A DNA stretch of 64,000 nucleotides from Corynebacterium matruchotii (GCF_011612265.2 NZ_CP050134.2:744001-808000); one strand, 5' to 3'. Positions 27,306-37,032 are shown, counted from the stretch's first letter. Notes: generated from the sequence alone by a model not told the origin. Numbers and translations are program-made.

Positions 27306-28637
27306 CTATTCCGCGGGTGGCTCTGTGAGTAGTTCTATGTCAACCAGTTCCGCGATGCGCCCCTGGCGGAGCGGCATAATGGTCAGCCCCATGTCGCTGA
27401 GGTCCGCGGTGAAATTCGCCTCCCGGTCGTGGCGGACGATGGCGATGACGGCGCTCGTGGCGCCGCTGTAGGCGCTGCGGGCGCTGAACGCCCCGCGGCC
27501 CAGGCAGAGCTGCGCCACCTGCTCATCAGAGCCGGTTATCTGGTATAGCCCGCTCATGTTCGATTGGGATTGGGAGAGGGCCGGGTATAGCCGGTTAAGT
27601 GCTCGGCCGCGGAGGGTTTGGCCGATCGACCGGATGAGTGCTAGTTCTTGGGATTGGAATTCCAACCAGTTTTGCGCCTCGATGAGGGTTGGTAGTCCGT
27701 CGCTGCCCTGCACCTCGTGGCGGGCTTGGAGCCAATCTAATACCCGGGTGTTGGCGTCGGGAAGGTGACGTATCGACTCCACCCCGAAGGCCCGGGCGGC
27801 CTCATCGAGGAAGACCCGCCGGCGGCGGAGCTCTTCGGGTTTGGTGGTGTGTCGGGGCGGGATGACCAGCAGGGCGACCGTGGTGTTCGATTCGACTATG
27901 GGATGGGTGTTTTTGGTGGCTTCGGTGATGGAGTAGTCGGCGTAGTCCACCACGTTGATGACGGTGTCTTTACCGCGGAGGGTCACGAGGTAGGGGGCGC
28001 GGAGCGGTGGGATTGCGTGGGAGCGGGTGGCCGCCTGGTAGCAGGTTTCCGCAAGTTTGGCGCGGATTGGTGGGGAGTCTATTTCCTCCACGTTATGGGC
28101 TAGGGCTAGGGCGGTGGCTACTTCGATGGCGGCGTCGTCGCCGATGCCGGCCTGCGGGGGGATGGTGGTGGTGAGGGTGATGTCGAAGCCAGCGGTTTCT
28201 CGGCTGAGGAGTTGGCGTTGGATGAGGGTGGCAACGAGTTGGGATAATATTTCGGCCCGGGTGGTGCAGGTTGCGGCACTGGAGGGTTCGGATGCTGTGG
28301 CGGTGTTTGGGGTGTCGGCGGTGATGTCGTCGAGGGTGGGCGCGGTGGTGGTTTCAGGTTGAAATCCATTGGTGGTGGGTTCGAACGTGTATTCGGTTAC
28401 ATGGATGGTTCGGTCGGGTCGGGGGCTGATGGCCGCGGCGACCCGTGCTTGGCATAGACTCAGTAGCACAATGCCGCCGGCGTGGTCGGTGTGCTCGCCG
28501 ATAAGCGACCAGGTGGCGGGTGCCGTGGCGAGAGCTTCGGGGGCTCGCCCTGCTGCCGTGGTGTGGTATTCCACCACGGCAGCTATGAGATCATTATTGT
28601 CGGCTTGCGAATCAGTATTGGTGGGCCACACCGGCAT
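27306..28637 (-). CDS. Galactokinase-like GHMP protein with degraded ATP-binding motifs
   Basis: A 443-aa protein. The galactokinase signature is present as WSLIGEHTDHAGGIVLLSL (about residues 43-61). The phosphate-binding loop, normally PxGxGLSSSAA, reads TIPPQAGIGDDAAIEVATAL, with the serines lost. The late GAGFGG motif reads RSAYSGATSAVIAIV. A proline/threonine-rich insert lies near residues 95-130. This may be a pseudo-kinase or act on another substrate. ATG at 28637 (MPVWPTN) is chosen. The frame is open much further upstream, but that stretch overlaps the divergent SPOR-like gene. No other galactose genes are nearby. Confidence 0.75.
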   Translation of the reverse strand: MPVWPTNTDSQADNNDLIAAVVEYHTTAAGRAPEALATAPATWSLIGEHTDHAGGIVLLSLCQARVAAAISPRPDRTIHVTEYTFEPTTNGFQPETTTAPTLDDITADTPNTATASEPSSAATCTTRAEILSQLVATLIQRQLLSRETAGFDITLTTTIPPQAGIGDDAAIEVATALALAHNVEEIDSPPIRAKLAETCYQAATRSHAIPPLRAPYLVTLRGKDTVINVVDYADYSITEATKNTHPIVESNTTVALLVIPPRHTTKPEELRRRRVFLDEAARAFGVESIRHLPDANTRVLDWLQARHEVQGSDGLPTLIEAQNWLEFQSQELALIRSIGQTLRGRALNRLYPALSQSQSNMSGLYQITGSDEQVAQLCLGRGAFSARSAYSGATSAVIAIVRHDREANFTADLSDMGLTIMPLRQGRIAELVDIELLTEPPAE

Positions 28638-28766
28638 GACTGTTGACTTTCTATTCCTTGAGGATATTCCTGGGGTTGTATACATCCAATGTAGCGGCAA
28701 CCGGTCGATTACCGCAGATGTTAAAATGACCAGACGCCAGTTCGTTGGTCGTTGACAGAAAGTAGC

Positions 28767-28964
28767 ATGATGCACAACGAAGATTTGAAATATTACTATA
28801 ATCTGGAAACCCACCAGGTGGAGCAGGGAAAAATTTCCTCCTACGATAATCGTATTGGCCCGTATGACACCCGCGAGGAAGCGGAGCATGCTCTGGAGAT
28901 AGCCAAGGAACGCAACCAGGTCGCCGACGCCTATGATGAGCAAGACGATCGGTGGCGTGATTGA
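28767..28964 (+). CDS. Small SPOR-like-domain protein
   Basis: A 65-aa protein, MMHNEDLKYYYNLETHQVEQ followed by GKISSYDNRIGPYDTREEAEHALEIAKERN and an acidic tail. The pattern YYYN...VE.GK...RIGPY.TREEAE.AL resembles the short SPOR-annotated proteins of corynebacteria and mycobacteria. A peptidoglycan-binding role is only suggested by the name. AGAAAG precedes the ATG. It is divergent from the galactokinase-like gene and convergent with CYTH-CHAD, with 27 bp between stops. Confidence 0.75.
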   Translation: MMHNEDLKYYYNLETHQVEQGKISSYDNRIGPYDTREEAEHALEIAKERNQVADAYDEQDDRWRD

Positions 28965-28991
28965 TATCCTTAGGACAACATTCCCGGTGGG

Positions 28992-30521
28992 TTAAAGACG
29001 CTGATATGCCTGGGTGACCGCAGCCATGGCGGCCGGATAGTCTTGCATGATGTTCCGGCTTAATTCCACTTCGGTTTCGTACAATACACCATAGATGAAG
29101 ATGTTTTCGCCGCGTTTAAAGGCCTCGTGCGACTTGGCCAGCAGCTTCTTCCGGGAGGTGATGCTGTCCTGGAAATTCCCCAGCACCTCTTGAAGCTGTT
29201 TGCAGGCACGATACAGCTGACCTGTGGGAATGTCGGTGGCATCCCCCACGGCTTCCGTGGTGTACCGGAGTTTCTTCGCGGCTTTGCGCACATTGTGGAA
29301 TTTTTGTTCCTGCTGGGGTCGGAGCGACGAACGTCCATCCCAATCGCTCATGGCCTTGTTATGCAGCTTCATGAGACGCTTATAGCTCTTCCGCAACTGT
29401 TCGAGCAGCACGTGTGTTGAGGCTGGGGTGGGGTCGGGGTCAGCCAGTTCCTGCGGGTGGGCGATGAGCTCATCCAATTCGTCCAGCAGCCGCAGGTACC
29501 GGTCGTCGTTGAGTGCCGCCACTACTTTTTGGTGCGCGGCAGCGTATTCCGCCAGCATGTCGTCGTGCAACTGCTTGCCGCTCGCGGCATCAATGATTCC
29601 GCTGGGGTGCTGGTCGCACAGGTCCTTGAACCGCTCGGCGATGACCTCGGCGTCGCGTGCCACCCCGAGAGTAGCGGCCAGATGCTTGAGTTCTTCGGAC
29701 ACATCTTTGTGGTGGGTGCCTGCAAGAATGCTGGCAAAGCTTTGCAGGTGGCTGCGTAGCTCCCGGGTGGCGACCCGCATTTGGTGGACGGAATCCCACT
29801 CGTCCCGCCGCACCCGCGGGTCGTATGCCAATAACTTATCCCGGTTACGCTTCAACGCTGCTATTACCCCGGCGGTGGGGGAGTTCGGGTCAAGGTTATT
29901 ATCGACCATGGGTTCGGTTGGCAGGTCCGGCCCTAACGCCATCGCTAGTTTCGACGGGCTTTTCGACGCCGCGGCGCCCGCCCGGGTCAAGACCTCAGTG
30001 GCGGCCGCGATGAGGGTCGACGGGGCGGCTGGGGTCACCTCAACCTCCCACTCCCGCCAGCTCGTGGCGGTATTCGACTTCAGTGATGTGGCCGACACGT
30101 GGTCGTCGCAAAACTCCGCAACAACGGTGCCCGCCGCATCCCCCAACAGTGTTTCATGCCGCTCATTGTCTACCTGGGCGATGGGGGACAAGGGCTCATC
30201 ACGCACAATCGAACGCACCATCGAACGAATTTCCTCGGGTATTTTTGTGCCCCGATCAATGGGGTGATGTATTTCCAACCGCCCAGTTTTCCCCGGGAAC
30301 TTAATGTGCCACCCGTCATCCGTGCCCCCGGTGCGCCGCCGCAGGGTTATCTTCGAGCGGGTAAGCCGCAGATCTTCGGTGTCGTAATACACCGCTGACA
30401 GGTGATGCACCTTTGTCGACACGATCTGCTCCACCCCCATGATCGTGGTGAGATCCGGCACCACAGTGTCGGATGTGACGGAAAACTTTGCCTCAACTTC
30501 CACCTGACTCTTCAGCTCCAT
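28992..30521 (-). CDS. CYTH and CHAD domain protein
   Basis: A 509-aa two-domain protein. The CYTH domain (residues 1-200) starts with VEVEAKFSV and contains YYDTEDLRLTRSKITLRRR, WHIKFPG and the acidic WEVEV strand, forming a tunnel that binds triphosphate and metal. The CHAD domain (about 215-505) is helical with repeated conserved His/Arg segments such as VHQMRVATRELRSHLQSF and FHNVRKAAKKLRYTTEAVG. It is known to bind inorganic polyphosphate. The architecture matches Rv2226. A role at polyphosphate granules or as a triphosphatase is plausible. It is divergent from glnA2 with a 69-bp gap. Confidence 0.93.
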   Translation of the reverse strand: MELKSQVEVEAKFSVTSDTVVPDLTTIMGVEQIVSTKVHHLSAVYYDTEDLRLTRSKITLRRRTGGTDDGWHIKFPGKTGRLEIHHPIDRGTKIPEEIRSMVRSIVRDEPLSPIAQVDNERHETLLGDAAGTVVAEFCDDHVSATSLKSNTATSWREWEVEVTPAAPSTLIAAATEVLTRAGAAASKSPSKLAMALGPDLPTEPMVDNNLDPNSPTAGVIAALKRNRDKLLAYDPRVRRDEWDSVHQMRVATRELRSHLQSFASILAGTHHKDVSEELKHLAATLGVARDAEVIAERFKDLCDQHPSGIIDAASGKQLHDDMLAEYAAAHQKVVAALNDDRYLRLLDELDELIAHPQELADPDPTPASTHVLLEQLRKSYKRLMKLHNKAMSDWDGRSSLRPQQEQKFHNVRKAAKKLRYTTEAVGDATDIPTGQLYRACKQLQEVLGNFQDSITSRKKLLAKSHEAFKRGENIFIYGVLYETEVELSRNIMQDYPAAMAAVTQAYQRL

Positions 30522-30567
30522 AACCAGATTTTACCAGCAAAACCACCATGGGTGGGTGCCGGGAGGA

Positions 30568-30578
30568 CGTCGAAAAGC
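30568..30578 (+). repeat. CGTCGAHAAGC element in the glnA2 leader
   Basis: Exact copy (A form) ending 3 bp before the glnA2 ribosome-binding site AAAAGG. Confidence 0.75.
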
Positions 30579-30590
30579 GAAAAGGCAACT

Positions 30591-31943
30591 ATGGTTAAAC
30601 CCATGGATTCCCAACAAGAATATGTGCTACGCGCCGTGGAAGAGCGCGATATTCGGATCGTGCGACTCTGGTTCAGCGACATTCTCGGCACCCTCAAATC
30701 CGTTGCCATCGCCCCCGCCGAATTAGAAAGCGCGTTCGCCGAAGGCATCGGGTTTGACGGTTCTGCCATCGAGGGGTTTTCTCGCATCTCCGAATCCGAC
30801 ACCATCGCCATGCCCGACCCCTCCACCTTCCAACTGCTTCCCCTCGGCGTCGGCGACGGCGGCATTAAATCCGCCCGCATGTTCTGCGACATCCTCAACC
30901 CCGACGGCCAGGCCTTCTACTCCGACCCCCGCCAAGTGCTGCGCCGCCAAGTCCAGACTGCCGCCGACGAAGGCTTCACCTGCAAAGTCAGCCCCGAAAT
31001 CGAATTCTATCTCGTCGAAGACCAAGAAACCGACGGCCGGCCCCCCAAACCCACCGATGACGGCAGCTACTTCGACCAGGCCAACCGCAGCCTCGCCCCC
31101 TACTTCCGCCGCGACGCCATGCTCGCCCTGGAAGACATGGGCATTCCCGTGGAATTCTCCCACCACGAAACCGCCCCCGGCCAGCAAGAAATCGACCTGC
31201 GCCACGCCGACATTCTCACCATGGGCGACTCCATCATGACCTTCCGGTACATCACCAAACTCATTGCCCACCGCAATAACGTGGCCGCCACCTTCATGCC
31301 CAAACCCTTCACCGACTACGCCGGCTCCGCCATGCACACCCACATGTCCCTCTTCGAAGGCGACATCAACGCATTCCACGACCCCGACGCCGAATTCAGC
31401 CTCTCCCGCACCGGCCAACAATTCATCGCCGGCATCCTCACCCACGCCAACGAAATCTCCGCCGTCACCAACCAATGGACCAACTCCTATAAACGCATCC
31501 TCTTCGGCAGCGAGGCCCCCACCGCCGCCACCTGGGGTGTGTCCAACCGCTCCGCCATGGTCCGCGTCCCCACCTACCGGCTGGGCAAAGCCGAATCCCG
31601 CCGCGTCGAGGTCCGATCCCCCGACTCCGCCTGCAACCCCTACCTTGCCCTCGCCGTCCTCCTCGCTGCCGGCCTGCGCGGCATCCGCGACGGCTACGAA
31701 CTCAACGAACCAGCCGAAGACGACATTGCCGCCCTCACCCGCCGCGAACGCCGCGCTCTCGGATACGTCGACCTGCCCGCCAGCCTCGACCAGGCCCTGA
31801 GAGAAATGGAAAAATCCGACTTCGTCGCCGATATCCTGGGCGAACACGTTTTCGAGTTCTTCCTTCGCAATAAATGGCGCGAATGGCACGACTACCAAAA
31901 ACAAATCACGCCCTGGGAACTCCAAAACAACCTCAGCTTCTAA
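30591..31943 (+). CDS. glnA2: Glutamine synthetase GlnA2
   Basis: A 450-aa type I glutamine-synthetase-like enzyme. Seen are the N-terminal beta-grasp part (IVRLWFSDILGTLKSVAIAP), the GIGFDGSAIEGFSRISESD loop, the catalytic metal ligands in VSPEIEFYLVED and HHETAPGQQEIDLRHAD, NVAATFMPKPFTDYAGSAMH, and the ATP/glutamate site NRSAMVRVPTYR followed by EVRSPDSACNPYLALAV. The C-terminal adenylylation Tyr motif of GlnA1 is absent. In C. glutamicum glnA2 is co-transcribed with glnE, as the 11-nt gap suggests here. Its metabolic role is not the main ammonium uptake. ATG at 30591 with AAAAGG 5 nt upstream is preferred over longer readings. Confidence 0.94.
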   Translation: MVKPMDSQQEYVLRAVEERDIRIVRLWFSDILGTLKSVAIAPAELESAFAEGIGFDGSAIEGFSRISESDTIAMPDPSTFQLLPLGVGDGGIKSARMFCDILNPDGQAFYSDPRQVLRRQVQTAADEGFTCKVSPEIEFYLVEDQETDGRPPKPTDDGSYFDQANRSLAPYFRRDAMLALEDMGIPVEFSHHETAPGQQEIDLRHADILTMGDSIMTFRYITKLIAHRNNVAATFMPKPFTDYAGSAMHTHMSLFEGDINAFHDPDAEFSLSRTGQQFIAGILTHANEISAVTNQWTNSYKRILFGSEAPTAATWGVSNRSAMVRVPTYRLGKAESRRVEVRSPDSACNPYLALAVLLAAGLRGIRDGYELNEPAEDDIAALTRRERRALGYVDLPASLDQALREMEKSDFVADILGEHVFEFFLRNKWREWHDYQKQITPWELQNNLSF

Positions 31944-31954
31944 AATGAGAAAGC

Positions 31955-34900
31955 ATGACCACCCCGCGCACCACCCGCAGCCACATCCCCACCCCCGGAG
32001 CCCTCAGCCTCACCAGTCCCAGAGCCGTCAGCGACCTCACCTGGCTTGGCTGGTGGAATAGTGCCAGCGTGGAAGTCCTCTGGGCGCTCTCTGGAGCGGC
32101 TGACGCCGACCTGGCCCTCAACTCCCTCTACCGACTTATGGTCGCTCTCGACGACCACCAAGGCAACCACGACGACATCGACCACGCCATCCGCACCGAC
32201 CCCGTATTCCGCGTCCGACTCTTCGCTCTCCTCGGCGCATCCAGCGTCCTTGGCGACCACCTCATCGCCAACCCCACCACCTGGCAGCTCCTCCGCCACG
32301 ACGCCCCCACCCGACGCGATATGCTCCGCGAACTCCTCGGCTGCATCGGCGCCGCCCCCGCCGGCCTGGTCGGCGACACCGCCACCGACACCCTCGACAA
32401 CGTAGGCACCTACCGGGCCGCCGGCACCGGCACCACCTGCACCACCATCGAAACCACGCTCAAACAAACCTACCGCACCCTCCTCATGCGCATCGCCGCC
32501 ATCGACCTGGCCGGCACCTACCCCGAAAACTCCCGCCGAGTCGGCCAACCCGAAGTACCACTCGGCACCGTCACCGCCCAACTCGCCGACCTAGCCGACG
32601 CCGCCCTCACCGCCGCCCTCGCCGTGGCCATACGACACGTCTACGGCGACAACCCCGTCGAATCCCAACTCGCCGTCATCGCCATGGGCAAATGCGGCGC
32701 CCGGGAACTCAACTACATTTCCGACGTCGACGTCGTCTTCGTAGCAGAACCAGCAGACGCAGCAGCCACCAGGGTCGCCAGCGAACTCATCCGCCTCGGC
32801 TCCCACTGCTTCTTCGAAGTCGACGCCGCCCTCCGCCCCGAAGGAAAACACGGCGCCCTGGTCCGCACCCTCGAATCCCACGTCACCTACTACCGCCGGT
32901 GGGCAGAAACCTGGGAATTCCAAGCCCTCCTCAAACACCGACCCATGACCGGCTACCTGCCGCTAGGGCGCGCCTACAGCGACGTCATCTCCCCCCTGGT
33001 ATGGCAAGCCAGCCAACGCAACTCCTTCGTCGCCGACGTCCAAGCCATGCGCCGCCGCGTCCTGGAAAACGTGCCCGAAGCCATGAAACACCGAGAACTC
33101 AAACTCGGCGAAGGCGGCCTCCGCGACGTCGAATTCGCCGTACAACTCCTCCAACTCGTCCACGGCCGCTACGACGAAACCCTCCGCACCCCAGCCACCA
33201 TCGACGCCCTCGCCGCACTCATCGAATCCGGCTACGTAGGCCGCGAAGACGGCGCAAACCTCATCGAATGCTACGAATTCCTCCGATCACTCGAACACCG
33301 ACTCCAACTACAAAAAGTCAAACGCACCCACACCCTCCCCGCGGAATCCGACTACCAAACCCTCCGCTGGCTCGCCCACGCCGCCGGCTTCCGCGGACAC
33401 ATGACCCAATCCAGCGTCGAAAAAATGCTCGACGAACTGCGGAAAGTCCGACTCAGCATCTCCTCACTCCACCACAAACTGTTCTACCGGCCCCTCCTGG
33501 ATTCGGTGGTCAACCTCAGCGTCGACACCATCAAACTCTCCGCAACCGCGGCAAAAGAACAACTCCGGGCCCTCGGCTACCTCTACCCCGACCGTGCATT
33601 CGAACACCTCACCGCACTCGCCGCCGGGGCAAACCGCAAAGCCAAAATCCAAGCAATGCTGCTGCCCACCCTCATGGAATGGCTCTCCACCACCGCCGAC
33701 CCCGACGCCGGCCTGCTCAACTACCGGAAACTCTCCGATGCCGCATTCGACCGCATCTGGTTCCTCCGACTCCTCCGCGACGAAGGTATCGTAGGCAAAC
33801 GCCTCATGCGCATCCTCGGCAACTCACCCTTCGCAGCCTCCCTCATCATCGCCGCCCCCGACATTGTCAAACAGCTTGGCGACGGCGCCACCGGCCCCAA
33901 ACTCCTCGAAACCAAACCCGACACCGTATCCACCTCCCTAGTGCGGGCCGCCTCCCGCCACGACGACCCCGACAAAGCCATCGCCGTCGCCCGGTCCCTC
34001 CGCCGCACCGAACTCGCCCGCATCGCCGCCGCCGACCTCCTCGACCTCATGACCGTGCAGGAAGTCTGCCGCAGCCTCTCCCTCGTGTGGGATGCCGTCC
34101 TCGAAGCCGCCCTCCGGGCCGAAATCAGCGCCGCCCTCAGGGCCGAAAACCTCACCACCGCCCCCGCTGAAATCGCCGTCATCGGCATGGGCCGCCTCGG
34201 CGGTGCGGAACTCGGCTACGGCTCCGACGCCGACGTCATGTTCGTCTGCCAACCCGCCGAAGGCGTCTCCGACACCGACGCGGTCCGCTGGTCCATTGGA
34301 ATATGTGATCGAATGCGGAAACGACTAGCGAAACCCTCCGGCGACCCACCCCTCGACGTCGACCTGGGACTCCGCCCCGAAGGCCGATCCGGCCCAGTCG
34401 TGCGCACCCTGGAATCCTACCGCCGCTACTACCAACAATGGGGAGAAACCTGGGAAATCCAAGCCCTCCTCCGGGCCGTATGGATCGCCGGCTCCCAACA
34501 ACTCGGGGAACGATTCATCGCCATGATCGACCACTTCCGCTACCCCGACGGCGGGGTGGGAGAGAAAACCATCCGGGAAGTCCGCCGAATGAAAGCACGG
34601 GTCGACAACGAACGCCTGCCCCGCGGCGCCGACCGCAACACCCACACCAAACTCGGCCGGGGCGCCCTCACCGACATCGAATGGACCACCCAACTCCTCA
34701 TCCTCATGCACGCCGACGCCATCCCCGAACTCCGAACCCCCGCCACACTCACCGCACTACAGGTGGTTGCGGAACACAAACTAGTGGACCCGGAAAAAGT
34801 CCAAACGCTCATCGACGCCTGGATCATGGCCACCCTGGCCCGCAACGCAATAGTGCTGGTGCGGGGCAAACGAGTCGACCAACTCCCACAACCCGGACCG

Positions 34901-35050
34901 CAACTCGCGCAGGTGGCGGGTGCTGCTGGCTGGAACCCGGAGGATTCCCAAGAGTTTCTAGAACATTATCTTCGGGTGACGCGCCGGGCTCGGAAGGTGG
35001 TGGATGAGGTGTTTTGGGGTGAGGTCATTTCCGAGCACGACGATTATTAA
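31955..35050 (+). CDS. glnE: Glutamine synthetase adenylyltransferase/deadenylase
   Basis: A 1031-aa bifunctional enzyme that adds AMP to or removes AMP from the regulatory tyrosine of glutamine synthetase. It has two nucleotidyltransferase domains. The N-terminal (deadenylylating) one shows ELNYISDVDVVFVAEPADA near residue 252. The C-terminal (adenylylating) one shows ELGYGSDADVMFVCQPAEG near residue 756. Each is followed by a VDAALRPEGKHGALVRTLES or VDLGLRPEGRSGPVVRTLES block. A helical linker joins them. Length is normal for actinobacteria. It follows glnA2 by 11 nt. The target tyrosine is in GlnA, 14 kb further on. Confidence 0.97.
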   Translation: MTTPRTTRSHIPTPGALSLTSPRAVSDLTWLGWWNSASVEVLWALSGAADADLALNSLYRLMVALDDHQGNHDDIDHAIRTDPVFRVRLFALLGASSVLGDHLIANPTTWQLLRHDAPTRRDMLRELLGCIGAAPAGLVGDTATDTLDNVGTYRAAGTGTTCTTIETTLKQTYRTLLMRIAAIDLAGTYPENSRRVGQPEVPLGTVTAQLADLADAALTAALAVAIRHVYGDNPVESQLAVIAMGKCGARELNYISDVDVVFVAEPADAAATRVASELIRLGSHCFFEVDAALRPEGKHGALVRTLESHVTYYRRWAETWEFQALLKHRPMTGYLPLGRAYSDVISPLVWQASQRNSFVADVQAMRRRVLENVPEAMKHRELKLGEGGLRDVEFAVQLLQLVHGRYDETLRTPATIDALAALIESGYVGREDGANLIECYEFLRSLEHRLQLQKVKRTHTLPAESDYQTLRWLAHAAGFRGHMTQSSVEKMLDELRKVRLSISSLHHKLFYRPLLDSVVNLSVDTIKLSATAAKEQLRALGYLYPDRAFEHLTALAAGANRKAKIQAMLLPTLMEWLSTTADPDAGLLNYRKLSDAAFDRIWFLRLLRDEGIVGKRLMRILGNSPFAASLIIAAPDIVKQLGDGATGPKLLETKPDTVSTSLVRAASRHDDPDKAIAVARSLRRTELARIAAADLLDLMTVQEVCRSLSLVWDAVLEAALRAEISAALRAENLTTAPAEIAVIGMGRLGGAELGYGSDADVMFVCQPAEGVSDTDAVRWSIGICDRMRKRLAKPSGDPPLDVDLGLRPEGRSGPVVRTLESYRRYYQQWGETWEIQALLRAVWIAGSQQLGERFIAMIDHFRYPDGGVGEKTIREVRRMKARVDNERLPRGADRNTHTKLGRGALTDIEWTTQLLILMHADAIPELRTPATLTALQVVAEHKLVDPEKVQTLIDAWIMATLARNAIVLVRGKRVDQLPQPGPQLAQVAGAAGWNPEDSQEFLEHYLRVTRRARKVVDEVFWGEVISEHDDY

Positions 35051-35112
35051 GGCGTCGATAAGCTGAAACCCCATACTAGGCAAGGTTCGACTTGTTGTAG
35101 CTTGACGACGCC
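35051..35112. repeat. Inverted pair of CGTCGAHAAGC-type elements after glnE
   Basis: GGCGTCGATAAGCT (35051-35064) faces AGCTTGACGACGCC (35099-35112). The arms match at 12 of 14 positions. They start one base after the glnE stop codon and probably form the end-of-operon hairpin. The left arm is an exact 11-mer, and the right arm is the variant GTCGTCAAGC in reverse. Confidence 0.7.
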
Positions 35113-35224
35113 CGACGGTTGCGGCTGCTCACCGATTTGGGGGAGTAACAAAACCCTAAACGGTAACTGGGGGTATGATAAGAAAACACCACAATCCACC
35201 TGTTTTGAGGGAAAGGTATTTCTT

Positions 35225-36871
35225 ATGTTCCCCCCATATTCCGCTTCTGACTATGGTAACGAGAACGGCCCGGGCGTGAGCCTGGTGGAGATTGAGCCCG
35301 GTGTGGCGGTCGTGATGGGGGATCGACCACTGGAATCTATGGGTCTACCTGCGGAATTTGACTGCGAGGTCACCCCATTCCAACTCATGCCGCCTGGGGA
35401 TATACAGAATCTGGCGGATAAAATTTCCCTGGCCACCGGTGGTTTGAACCTGGCGGCTCAGGGGGCGCAGGGGATGGTTTCCGCCCGAGGGCTGGTGCGG
35501 TTAGCCCCCGAAACCATGAAAGCCATGAAGTCTGGGTTACAGCCGCTCACGTCCGGGGGTAAAAACCTGGGGGTTTTGGTGGGCAAGGGCGGAAAAATCG
35601 CTCACCAGATCCGCTGGGTACCAGCCACCGGAGTCGCGGCCACCAGTGTTCTCGCTGCGTTGGGGCCCGCCGCGGCAGCACTGGCGTTGCAGGCACAGTT
35701 GGCGTCTGTTTCAAAAAAGCTTGATAAAAACCTGAAGGAAACTCAGAGCATAGCCCATACGATTTACGGTAACCGCTGGTATGACCTCATGGGATTATAT
35801 AAGAACGCTGTGCGGGCGTTTCGGGAGGCGCAAGAATTGGGGGTCGTCAACCAGCATACTTTCAGCCTGGTTGCTGCCGACCTGTCGAATTTGGAGGGCA
35901 AACGGGGATCGTTCCGGAATAACCTCCGGCAGCATGTTGCTGCTCTCAACACCGATCGGAAACAGCAGCTCGACTACATTCGGGAGAATAGCAACCAGAT
36001 TCTTGCCGACGTGCAGGCGGTGATGGTGGCGGAGGAAACCTGGCGGTGTTTCCACCTATTGCGCACGGCACACATCAGTTGCGACACAACGATGGATCCG
36101 GCGTTGAAGGAAAAACAGCTTGCGCACATGGTGGAGCAGGCCCAGCAGGAATACTCTCAGGTCATGGACGAGGTTTCCCGTATCACATTGGAGCTGGAGC
36201 GCATGTGTAGCCTCATTGCGATATTGCCGGGGAAACGTAGCATGTCGTTTTTTGGGAGCAATAATACTCGTAACGATGACGAGGTTGCGCGAATGGCGGC
36301 AACCCTGGCAAAAACGGTGTCAGAGATGCGTAACCAAGTGCATGCTATCCCGGAGAAACCCGACCCGAAGGTGACAGCATTTTATGGTCGCGTTCCCGAT
36401 GATGTCTTGGTGCTGCTGCAATATTTACTGCCCGAGGATGAGCCGCTCTTGGCCCTCGCTGAGGCGAAAAGCTATGATTCATTTTTCGATAGTGACGTGT
36501 ACCTGGGCATCACGCTGACCCGGTTCTTTGTTTCCGGGAAAAACAAGATGAGTCGGGAAGGCATTATCGACAAAATGTATCCGCTCGCTGATGTGCGCTA
36601 TGTGCGGTTCCGGGAGCAAGATGGCTTGGGCCCTAAGTTGGAAATCTTCACAGAGAACGACAATATCAGTCTCTATTTTGACACCTGGGCCGCCAACGGC
36701 TCGTGGTTGGCGGATGCCCAGCGTATTCGGGATCTGTTTGCTACGGTCATGAACATTCCTGAGCAAGAATACCGTGACGATTCCCTGTTTGCGGAGGCAC
36801 ACCAGGCCCTCGAAGCCGCGAAAACGGGCATGAAAGAATTGCCGCGAAAATCCCGACATTCCGCAGGGTAA
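35225..36871 (+). CDS. Hypothetical 548-aa protein with coiled coil and possible PH-like C-terminus
   Basis: No family recognised. Residues about 1-135 are Gly-rich and mixed. A hydrophobic stretch near 140-165 (GVAATSVLAALGPAAAALAL) could be a membrane helix. It is followed by long charged helices (about 165-400) of coiled-coil character, with QLASVSKKLDKNLKETQSIA. The last 110 residues (GIIDKMYPLADVRYVRFRE, LEIFTENDNISLYFDTWA) resemble a PH-like beta-barrel ending in a helix. ATG at 35225 has AAAGG 8 nt upstream. TATGAT near 35173 may be its -10. An earlier start at 35102 would reach into the glnE hairpin. It heads an accessory segment between glnE and thrC. Confidence 0.65.
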   Translation: MFPPYSASDYGNENGPGVSLVEIEPGVAVVMGDRPLESMGLPAEFDCEVTPFQLMPPGDIQNLADKISLATGGLNLAAQGAQGMVSARGLVRLAPETMKAMKSGLQPLTSGGKNLGVLVGKGGKIAHQIRWVPATGVAATSVLAALGPAAAALALQAQLASVSKKLDKNLKETQSIAHTIYGNRWYDLMGLYKNAVRAFREAQELGVVNQHTFSLVAADLSNLEGKRGSFRNNLRQHVAALNTDRKQQLDYIRENSNQILADVQAVMVAEETWRCFHLLRTAHISCDTTMDPALKEKQLAHMVEQAQQEYSQVMDEVSRITLELERMCSLIAILPGKRSMSFFGSNNTRNDDEVARMAATLAKTVSEMRNQVHAIPEKPDPKVTAFYGRVPDDVLVLLQYLLPEDEPLLALAEAKSYDSFFDSDVYLGITLTRFFVSGKNKMSREGIIDKMYPLADVRYVRFREQDGLGPKLEIFTENDNISLYFDTWAANGSWLADAQRIRDLFATVMNIPEQEYRDDSLFAEAHQALEAAKTGMKELPRKSRHSAG

Positions 36872-36933
36872 AAAGGGATGCCCCACGTATTACGCTTGGG
36901 GCCAGGAGCCATGGTGCGTTACGACGTCTATAG

Positions 36934-36966
36934 CAGTCGCAAACCTATCAATATTGTGTGCGACTG
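36934..36966. other. Inverted repeat in gene-free DNA
   Basis: CAGTCGCA (36934-36941) and TGCGACTG (36959-36966) are perfect 8-bp arms around a 17-nt AT-rich loop, 60 bp after the 548-aa gene. It may be a terminator or an operator. Confidence 0.5.
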
Positions 36967-37032
36967 AGACCCGAATAATAGTGAAATGAGGGCACCTGGT
37001 AGCGTCATACATTTCCGTAAAAAGGGACCTTG

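Noticed and set aside
30723-31925. 400-aa minus-strand open frame opposite glnA2
   Set aside because: Gly/Val/Ala/Phe-rich mirror of a highly GC-biased gene. glnA2 on the plus strand is unmistakable.
32692-34170. 492-aa Arg/Pro-rich open frame inside glnE
   Set aside because: Codon-shift shadow of glnE with no recognisable domain.
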